DNA of 9,672 nt from positions 1-9,672 of the forward strand of contig CAIXDY010000092.1 of the NCBI GenBank assembly GCA_903918325.1. The letters are read 5' to 3'. Both the position numbers and the translations under genes were made by a program. This DNA comes from an uncultured Actinomycetes bacterium (lineage in GTDB: Bacteria; Actinomycetota; Actinomycetes; Nanopelagicales; Nanopelagicaceae). The notes beneath the pieces are model-generated. The model had not been told where the DNA came from. It searched no databases and saw only the letters and a program-made list of their open reading frames with translations. This document shows, one piece after another, positions 5,445-9,672 of this stretch. Every line of letters starts with the position of its first letter. Positions within the stretch are counted from its first letter, which is position 1.

Positions 5445-5849
5445 ATGGCCGATAAGCACGAACTGCGCGATAAAGGTTTGCGGTTAACTCCGCAACGCGA
5501 ACTCGTGCTCGCCGCTGTCCGCGAATTAGGGCACTCAACTCCTGAAGAAGTAGCCGAGAAAGTTCGCTTGACTCATCCAGGCATCAATCTTTCAACCGTG
5601 TATCGCAATTTAGAAACCCTTGAAAACGTTGGCCTTGTGCTGCATACCCACTTAGGTCATGGCGGGGCTACGTATCACGCAGCTGAAGAACTCACACATT
5701 TACATTTAGTCTGTGGAAAATGCGAAGCTGTTGGTGATGCACCGTTAGAAGTTGCCGCTAATTTTGTTAACGCGCTCTCTGATGAATATGGTTTTAAAAC
5801 CGATGTCAGTCACTTCGCAATTTATGGAACCTGCGCTAACTGCCAATGA
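5445..5849 (+). CDS. Fur-family metal-dependent repressor, Nur-like
   Basis: This 134-residue Fur-family repressor senses a metal ion and binds palindromic operators as a dimer. The N-terminal winged helix (about 1-82) has GLRLTPQRELVLAAV and the recognition helix INLSTVYRNLETLE. The dimerisation and metal domain has THLHLVCGKC and ends with CANC, giving the two CxxC pairs (Cys90/Cys93 and Cys130/Cys133) that hold structural zinc. The text is closest, from memory, to Streptomyces Nur (SCO4180), the nickel regulator, including HTHLGHG.ATYH and the tail HFAI.G.C..C. With a constant offset of 3, Nur ligands His33, His88 and His90 match His30, His85 and His87 here, but His86 corresponds to Leu83, so the metal may not be nickel. 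ygfZ overlaps its stop by 4 nt, and glnR diverges. Family is certain; the Nur assignment is moderate. Confidence 0.88.
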   Translation: MADKHELRDKGLRLTPQRELVLAAVRELGHSTPEEVAEKVRLTHPGINLSTVYRNLETLENVGLVLHTHLGHGGATYHAAEELTHLHLVCGKCEAVGDAPLEVAANFVNALSDEYGFKTDVSHFAIYGTCANCQ

Positions 5850-6745
5850 GCGCGGTATTAGTTGAAGACGGCCCGGATAAAGGCGCTATTTGGCATTTCG
5901 GTGAACCAGTAAAAGAACAACGCGCATTGGAAGCTGGAACTGCTTGGGCAGATTTATCGCACCTATCGGTTGTAGCAGTAAGTGGCGAGGATCGATTGAA
6001 ATGGCTGCATGATTTAACTACCCAGTTTTTAACCGACTTAAGCGTTGGTGTCTGGAAATCAGCGATGATTTTAGATCCGCAGGGCCACGTTGAATATCAA
6101 TTTAATTTAGTTGATGATGGAACAACGACGTGGTTAGTTTTAGATCCGGGTTATGCCGAAACTTTGGTGGCGTATCTAACCAAAATGAAATTTATGTTGA
6201 AAGTTGATGTTCGCGATGCAACCGATGAATCTGCAGTGTTGCGTGCACCAGGTGCAACCACCGAAATCGGCGGACCTTTTGCTTTAGTTCCACGCGATGA
6301 AGTTGCCCAAATGACGCAAACTTTTAGCGCAGTTGCTACACAAGTTGGTACGTGGGCCTTAGATGCGGAACGCGTTGCTGCACATCGTCCACGTATTGGT
6401 TTTGAAACTGATCACAAATCAATACCTAATGAAATTGGCGTGCTTAACGGCGCAGTACATATGAATAAAGGGTGTTATCGCGGACAAGAAACCGTTGCCA
6501 AGATTTATAACTTAGGAAATCCACCTCGCCGATTAGTGATGCTGCATTTAGATGGCAGCGATGTTGGTTTTCCAGCTAAAGGCACGGCCATTGAAAATGA
6601 TGGGGTAGTCGTTGGTTTTATCGGCACCGTTGCCCGTCATCATGAACTTGGCACAATCGCTTTGGCTATCGTGAAGCGAAATACACCAACCGATGCCACG
6701 CTAAGCGTTGATGGAATTCCTGCAGCACAACAGGTGATTGTTTAA
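5846..6745 (+). CDS. ygfZ: YgfZ/GcvT-family folate-binding protein (Fe-S cluster maintenance)
   Basis: This 299-residue protein is of the YgfZ group, related to the glycine-cleavage T protein. YgfZ proteins bind tetrahydrofolate and help mature or repair certain Fe-S enzymes, such as MiaB-type tRNA methylthiotransferases, in the cytoplasm. The signature KGCYRGQETVAKIYNLGNPPRRL contains the family cysteine, Cys210. The N-terminal part has LSHLSVVAVSGEDRLKWLHDLTTQ and DPQGHVEYQFNL, typical of actinobacterial members. Length is normal. ATG 5846 overlaps the Fur-family stop as ATGA, so translation is probably coupled and the two genes share a transcript. That puts an Fe-S maintenance factor under the same promoter as a metal regulator, a sensible pairing. 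The family is clear; the exact client enzymes are unknown. Confidence 0.9.
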   Translation: MSAVLVEDGPDKGAIWHFGEPVKEQRALEAGTAWADLSHLSVVAVSGEDRLKWLHDLTTQFLTDLSVGVWKSAMILDPQGHVEYQFNLVDDGTTTWLVLDPGYAETLVAYLTKMKFMLKVDVRDATDESAVLRAPGATTEIGGPFALVPRDEVAQMTQTFSAVATQVGTWALDAERVAAHRPRIGFETDHKSIPNEIGVLNGAVHMNKGCYRGQETVAKIYNLGNPPRRLVMLHLDGSDVGFPAKGTAIENDGVVVGFIGTVARHHELGTIALAIVKRNTPTDATLSVDGIPAAQQVIV

Positions 6746-6749
6746 CCGC

Positions 6750-6755
6750 TACGAT
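6750..6755 (+). promoter_or_regulatory. Putative leaderless -10 element TACGAT for the small membrane protein
   Basis: TACGAT lies just after the ygfZ stop and ends 7 nt before GTG 6763, matching the spacing at the other leaderless starts. It supports both the reality of the small gene and its GTG start. No -35 was recognised. Confidence 0.45.
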
Positions 6756-6762
6756 TTGGTTC

Positions 6763-6891
6763 GTGGAGCTCTTTACTTCAATAATCCTTGGCTTAGTTGC
6801 CATCGCTTTAGGTATTGCGCTCATTCTGTACGCATTTCGCGGACGTCAGTCACAAGCTCGACGCTCGCCTAAATTTAGAGGACGTCCATAA
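6763..6891 (+). CDS. 42-residue single-span membrane protein, uncharacterised
   Basis: Between ygfZ and nitrobindin an open frame runs from GTG 6763 to TAA 6889-6891, with the nitrobindin ATG on the very next base. It encodes a short acidic N-terminus (first residues MELFTS, reading the GTG start as Met), a hydrophobic segment at about residues 7-25 (IILGLVAIALGIALILYAF) long enough for one membrane helix, and a strongly basic tail, RGRQSQARRSPKFRGRP. The positive-inside rule predicts the tail in the cytoplasm. No upstream in-frame ATG, GTG or TTG was found between the ygfZ stop and 6763. It is too short for most gene finders. Tight packing, the membrane helix with basic tail, and a -10-like TACGAT at leaderless spacing argue that it is real. 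I do not recognise the family. It could be a small subunit or anchor working with its neighbours, but nothing in the sequence shows this. Confidence 0.65.
   Translation: MELFTSIILGLVAIALGIALILYAFRGRQSQARRSPKFRGRP
6877..6882 (+). promoter_or_regulatory. Shine-Dalgarno site AGAGGA for nitrobindin
   Basis: AGAGGA lies inside the end of the small membrane-protein frame, 9 nt before ATG 6892. It suggests that nitrobindin is translated from a leadered, probably polycistronic message shared with the small gene. Confidence 0.5.
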
Positions 6892-7392
6892 ATGGTTTTT
6901 ACAATCCCTGAAGGATTGCACCCAGATCTCAATCCCCTTGCTTGGTTAGTGGGAACGTGGCGCGGAAAAGGTCGCGGAGAATATCCAACGATTGAACCTT
7001 TTGAATTCGCACATGAAGTTGTCTTTAACCATGATGGACGTAATTTTCTTAATTATTATTCACGCTCTTGGATCATTGATGCCGATGGCGAAATCGTTCG
7101 TCCTGGTGCATCCGAAGTAGGTTTCTGGCGCGTAAAGCCCAATAATGTTTTGGAAGTTTTAATTTCCCATAGCACTGGAATTACTGAAGGTTGGGTTGGA
7201 ACTTTTGATGGGCCAAAGATTCAATTAGTAATGGATCAAGGATATTCAGCACCAACGGCAAAAATAGTTACTGCAGGTGTTCGCTTGTATGGACTAGTTG
7301 CTGGTGAATTATTTTATGCTTATGACATGGCGGCCGAAGGTCAAGAACTTCAAGCACATGTGTGGTCATCACTTCCACGTTCAACCGAATGA
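6892..7392 (+). CDS. Nitrobindin-like FABP-fold heme protein (THAP4/DUF1794 family)
   Basis: This 166-residue beta-barrel protein matches the bacterial nitrobindin family, which binds ferric heme in a lipocalin-like barrel and interacts with NO and peroxynitrite in the cytoplasm. The signature GTWRGKGRGEYPTI is at residues 21-34, followed by FEFAHEVVFNHDGRNFLNYYSRSW. The proximal heme histidine lies in the last strand of known members and fits His156 in LQAHVWSSLPR. Length is as expected, similar to Rv2717c. ATG 6892 directly follows the small membrane-protein stop. The stop TGA overlaps the asparaginase start in ATGATG. Two other genes with redox or metal roles, ygfZ and the Fur-family regulator, are upstream on the same strand. 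Heme binding is inferred from the family. Confidence 0.88.
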   Translation: MVFTIPEGLHPDLNPLAWLVGTWRGKGRGEYPTIEPFEFAHEVVFNHDGRNFLNYYSRSWIIDADGEIVRPGASEVGFWRVKPNNVLEVLISHSTGITEGWVGTFDGPKIQLVMDQGYSAPTAKIVTAGVRLYGLVAGELFYAYDMAAEGQELQAHVWSSLPRSTE

Positions 7393-8303
7393 TGTTGGGT
7401 GAAGTTTTAGCCGAAGTAACTCGCGGCGGAAAAGTTGAATCGGTGCATGCCGGCCACGTTGTTGCGCTCAATGCCGATGGCACAATCGCTTTTCAAAAGG
7501 GCGATCCAACTTTGCCGATGTATTCCCGTTCTTCGCTCAAATCAATTCAAGCCTCGGCTATGGTGCGCGCGGGTTTAGATTTAGAACCACGTTTATTGGC
7601 CCTAGTTTGTGCATCGCATGCCGGCACACAGATGCACCAAACGGGCGTCACAGCGATTTTAGCTAAAGCTGATTTAGATGAATATTCATTGCAGTGTGTG
7701 ATGGATCGACCACTAGATGAAGAACTACGCCGAACTTCGCAACCAACTCGTTTAGCGATGAATTGCAGCGGAAAGCATGCAGGAATGATTGTTACCTGTG
7801 CAATTAACGGTTGGCCTATAGATTCATATTTGAGCCCGGAGCACCCATTACAACAAGCAATATTTAAAGAAGTTGAAGCAATGAGTGGCGAAAGCATTGT
7901 GAATACGACGGTAGATGGCTGTGGGGCTCCACTGTTTATGTTTTCACTTCTTGGTTTAGCTCGCGCCGTTCGCACTTTAACTATTTCTACTGATCCGGTG
8001 CATCACAGTATTGCGCAAGCCTGTCGAGAATTTCCGGAAATGGTTTCAGGTCCAGGTCGATTAGCAACCCGAATGATGCAAAACGTTGAAGGTTTGTTTA
8101 TGAAAGATGGTGCTGAAGCATTCAATGTTGCATCGTTGCCTGATGGTCGCGCATTTGCTTTGAAGATTAGTGATGGAAACTCACGTGCAGTTCCAGCAGT
8201 TACTGCAGCTACGTTGAAGTTTTTTGGCGTAGATGCGGGTGAAAAGGAAGAAAGTACATTCGGCGGAGGCAAGCCCGTCGGTACCATTCGCGCAACCTTC
8301 TAA
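7389..8303 (+). CDS. L-asparaginase, asparaginase II family (Rhizobium etli type)
   Basis: This roughly 304-residue protein belongs to the asparaginase II family (PF06089), unrelated in fold to E. coli AnsA/AnsB, and hydrolyses asparagine to aspartate and ammonia. It opens with LAEVTRGGKVESVHAGHVVAL and has the nucleophile motif SSLK with Ser48 and Lys51. NCSGKHAGM (Cys126, Lys129) and DGCGAP (Cys178) correspond to the zinc-site residues described for the R. etli enzyme (Cys135, Lys138, Cys189, from memory). No signal peptide is visible, so it is cytoplasmic. Length is a little below the usual 320-340. Two ATGs, 7389 and 7392, overlap the nitrobindin stop by 4 or 1 nt; either fits, and the in-frame ATG at 7362 would overlap more. 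Ammonia release links it logically to GlnR, but no GlnR site was identified. Confidence 0.9.
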   Translation: MMLGEVLAEVTRGGKVESVHAGHVVALNADGTIAFQKGDPTLPMYSRSSLKSIQASAMVRAGLDLEPRLLALVCASHAGTQMHQTGVTAILAKADLDEYSLQCVMDRPLDEELRRTSQPTRLAMNCSGKHAGMIVTCAINGWPIDSYLSPEHPLQQAIFKEVEAMSGESIVNTTVDGCGAPLFMFSLLGLARAVRTLTISTDPVHHSIAQACREFPEMVSGPGRLATRMMQNVEGLFMKDGAEAFNVASLPDGRAFALKISDGNSRAVPAVTAATLKFFGVDAGEKEESTFGGGKPVGTIRATF

Positions 8304-8310
8304 TTGCGCG
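8289..8310. promoter_or_regulatory. Inverted repeat CGCGCAA-N8-TTGCGCG upstream of mshA
   Basis: Perfect 7-bp arms (8289-8295 and 8304-8310) flank an 8-nt spacer that includes the asparaginase stop codon (8301-8303). The repeat abuts the mshA -10 element and covers about -34 to -13 relative to ATG 8323, exactly where a regulator would act. No T-tract follows, so an operator is more likely than a terminator, though a hairpin at the end of the asparaginase mRNA is possible. Confidence 0.5.
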
Positions 8311-8316
8311 TACCCT
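8311..8316 (+). promoter_or_regulatory. Putative leaderless -10 element TACCCT of mshA
   Basis: TACCCT ends 6 nt before ATG 8323 and is identical to the hexamer upstream of the class-V PLP gene. The bases between, TGAAGC, give no useful Shine-Dalgarno spacing. A leaderless mshA transcript is predicted. Confidence 0.6.
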
Positions 8317-8322
8317 TGAAGC

Positions 8323-9579
8323 ATGAACGGCCGCATTGCAACCTTGATGGTGCACACATCGCCCCTGGATCAACCAGGTATTGGCGATGCTGGCGGCATG
8401 AATATCTATGTTGTTGAAGCTGCGCAACGTATGGCGGCAATGGGCGCTGAAGTAGATATTTTTACGCGCCGAACAAACCCTGATCAAGCTGAAATAGTTG
8501 AGATTTCCAAAGGCGTACGCGTTCGCCACTTTGATTGTGGTCACGGCGCACTCACGAAAGAACAGTTACCGATACATATTGCCGGTTTATCTAAAGAGTT
8601 TCTGCGCATTGTTAAAAACGAAAATTACGATGTTATCCATTCGCATTATTGGATCTCTGGAAAAGTTGCGATGCCTGCCGCTAAAGAATTAGGAATTCCT
8701 TTAGTTCACACCATGCACACCATGGCCCGCGTTAAGAATTTAAATTTAGCTGAAGGTGAAAGCCCCGAACCTATGATTCGCGTGCAAGGTGAAACGCAAG
8801 TGGTTGCTGCGGCCCAAGCACTTATTGCAAATACCGATGCCGAAGCTGCCAGCCTGGTTTCTTTATACGATGCTTGCCCGGATATCGTCCATGTAGTAAC
8901 TCCCGGTGTGGATCTTTATACATTTACTCCAGGTACTGGCAAAGCGGCAGCGCGCGAATTTGTTGGTATTGATCAGGATGCATTAGTTGTTTCCTTTGTT
9001 GGGCGAATCCAGCCACATAAAGGTCCTGAAGTATTAATCCGTTCAACGGCTGAACTCGTTAAACACTCACCACATCTTCGCCCAAAGTTAGTCATCAACA
9101 TTATTGGTGGGGCATCAGGTGCCAACACTGAAGAAGTAGAACGTTTACAGGAGTTAACAACCTGGTTGGGCATTGATGACGTTGCCACTTTCACGCCACC
9201 CGTACCTCGCGCAGATTTGCCACAGTGGTATCGCGCCGCCGATTTAGTGTGCGTTCCAAGTTATTCAGAAAGTTTTGGTTTAGTTGCACTTGAAGCCCAA
9301 GCGTGCGGAACCCCCGTTGTTGCAACTGCCGTTGGTGGTTTACGTACTGCGGTAGCCGATGGAATTTCAGGTGTATTAGTCGATGGCCATGATGCTAAAG
9401 CCTGGTCATCGGTTATTGCCCGCTTATTACTCGAACCACAGCGCCGAGTACTGCTTTCCATGGGCGCGGTAGAACATGCTTCACACTTTGGTTGGGATGC
9501 AACTGCCCGAGGAACATTAGATATTTATGATCAAGTTATTACCGAACATAGCGCCGCAGCTAAAATCGCAGGACAGTAA
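8323..9579 (+). CDS. mshA: MshA, D-inositol-3-phosphate glycosyltransferase
   Basis: MshA joins GlcNAc from UDP-GlcNAc to 1L-myo-inositol-1-phosphate, the first committed step of mycothiol synthesis. This 418-residue GT-B, family GT4 protein has the MshA-specific start MVHTSPLDQPGIGDAGGMN with the glycine loop that binds the acceptor. It continues with IHSHYWISG (His106, His108) and TMHTMARVKN. The donor-phosphate residues Arg228 and Lys233 lie in VGRIQPHKGPEVL, with the same spacing as Arg231 and Lys236 of the Corynebacterium enzyme (from memory). The EX7E motif, Glu316 and Glu324, lies in ESFGLVALEAQACGTPVVAT. It is shorter than the M. tuberculosis protein (about 480) because it lacks terminal extensions. 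ATG 8323 is supported by the family start and by the promoter geometry. A YbjN-domain gene follows directly, the usual mshA neighbour. The mshD-like gene about 4 kb away suggests that mycothiol is made. Confidence 0.94.
   Translation: MNGRIATLMVHTSPLDQPGIGDAGGMNIYVVEAAQRMAAMGAEVDIFTRRTNPDQAEIVEISKGVRVRHFDCGHGALTKEQLPIHIAGLSKEFLRIVKNENYDVIHSHYWISGKVAMPAAKELGIPLVHTMHTMARVKNLNLAEGESPEPMIRVQGETQVVAAAQALIANTDAEAASLVSLYDACPDIVHVVTPGVDLYTFTPGTGKAAAREFVGIDQDALVVSFVGRIQPHKGPEVLIRSTAELVKHSPHLRPKLVINIIGGASGANTEEVERLQELTTWLGIDDVATFTPPVPRADLPQWYRAADLVCVPSYSESFGLVALEAQACGTPVVATAVGGLRTAVADGISGVLVDGHDAKAWSSVIARLLLEPQRRVLLSMGAVEHASHFGWDATARGTLDIYDQVITEHSAAAKIAGQ
9570..9573 (+). promoter_or_regulatory. Shine-Dalgarno core AGGA for the YbjN-domain gene
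   Basis: AGGA at the end of mshA lies 6 nt before ATG 9580. This marks the YbjN gene as an internal gene of an mshA-led operon rather than a leaderless one. Confidence 0.4.
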
Positions 9580-9672
9580 ATGGCTGCGATCGACCCACGC
9601 ATCACGATTGAAGAGTTTTTAGATTCACACGATCTGGAATTTGAACGAAAAGATGCCAATACTTTTTTAATC
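9580..9672 (+). CDS. YbjN-domain protein, N-terminal fragment (cut by window end)
   Basis: ATG 9580 directly follows the mshA stop. The 31 visible codons, MAAIDPRITIEEFLDSHDLE then FERKDANTFLI, are open to the window edge. The pattern of a helix, then a 'LEFERKDANTFLI' strand, resembles the beginning of YbjN-domain proteins, which have a type-III-secretion-chaperone-like fold and no settled function. In M. tuberculosis and many actinobacteria a YbjN-type gene (Rv0487) sits immediately after mshA, so position supports the call. The rest of the protein is outside the window. Confidence 0.65.
   Translation, partial: MAAIDPRITIEEFLDSHDLEFERKDANTFLI

Larger units (their letters stand above)
5402..5450. 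repeat. Imperfect inverted repeat spanning the glnR/Fur-gene divergent promoters
   Basis: GGCCATTGGCA (5402-5412) and TGCCAAATGGCC (5439-5450) are reverse complements except for one extra A. Each arm holds one gene's start region, so both transcripts begin in near-identical sequence (TGCCA, then A or AA, then ATGGCC). Each arm also presents TTGGCA to the opposite promoter, a possible -35, but with long spacers of 20 nt (plus) and 19 nt (minus). Confidence 0.6.

Noticed and set aside
7547..7975. 142-residue minus-strand open frame opposite the asparaginase gene.
   Set aside because: The plus strand carries a full, motif-complete asparaginase; the reverse frame is Ser/Pro-rich with no recognisable features or promoter.
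8209..8544. 111-residue minus-strand open frame across the asparaginase/mshA junction.
   Set aside because: It runs antisense to two conserved ends and through the mshA promoter, and has no domain-like features.
1..9672. CRISPR array, tRNA, rRNA, insertion sequence, phage or toxin-antitoxin module.
   Set aside because: No regularly spaced repeats, transposase motifs or tRNA cloverleaf were seen on reading both strands. The genes are ordinary chromosomal functions.

Overview
The window reads as a compact chromosomal segment of a moderate-GC (mid-40s percent by eye) actinobacterium. The mycothiol genes mshA and a mshD-like gene, the orphan regulator GlnR, a Nur/Fur-type regulator, an actinobacterial YgfZ and nitrobindin point to Actinomycetota. 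The low GC, gaps of a few bases and widespread leaderless promoters suggest a streamlined freshwater lineage of the acI/Nanopelagicales type. The lineage is inference; no rRNA or other marker is present.

Layout. At 1-387 lies the C-terminal part of a PfkB-family sugar kinase with two in-frame stops and a perfect 13-bp inverted repeat. It overlaps by one base an aldose 1-epimerase-like gene (387-1154). Two PLP enzymes follow on the same strand: a class-III aminotransferase (1164-2513) and a cysteine-desulfurase-like class-V protein without the usual catalytic cysteine (2527-3729). A short secreted Ala/Lys-rich protein (3832-4197) has a real Shine-Dalgarno site and ends at a strong hairpin terminator that also serves the convergent genes. 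On the minus strand, glnR (5407-4727) is followed after 3 nt by a single-domain mshD-like acetyltransferase (4723-4247). Diverging from glnR across only 37 bp is a plus-strand run: Nur-like Fur regulator, ygfZ (4-nt overlap), a 42-residue membrane protein, nitrobindin, type-II-family asparaginase (4-nt overlap), mshA, and the beginning of a YbjN-domain gene cut by the window end.

Regulation. Six starts carry a TANNNT hexamer ending 6-7 nt before the start codon, the expected geometry for leaderless transcripts: 1164, 2527, 5407(-), 5445, 6763 and 8323. Genes inside runs instead use stop/start overlap or a weak Shine-Dalgarno site. Two palindromes lie at promoters: GGCAAG-N5-CTTGCC over the -10 of the Fur-family gene, and CGCGCAA-N8-TTGCGCG just upstream of the mshA -10.

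How the genes work together. mshA performs the first step and mshD the last step of mycothiol synthesis. GlnR and asparaginase belong to nitrogen control and use. The Fur-family regulator, YgfZ (Fe-S protein repair) and nitrobindin (heme/NO) share a metal and redox theme. No phage, insertion sequence, CRISPR, tRNA or rRNA was seen, and I see no clearly new multi-gene system. The most unusual points are the promoter architecture, the reduced MshD, the damaged kinase with its hairpin, and the small membrane protein.
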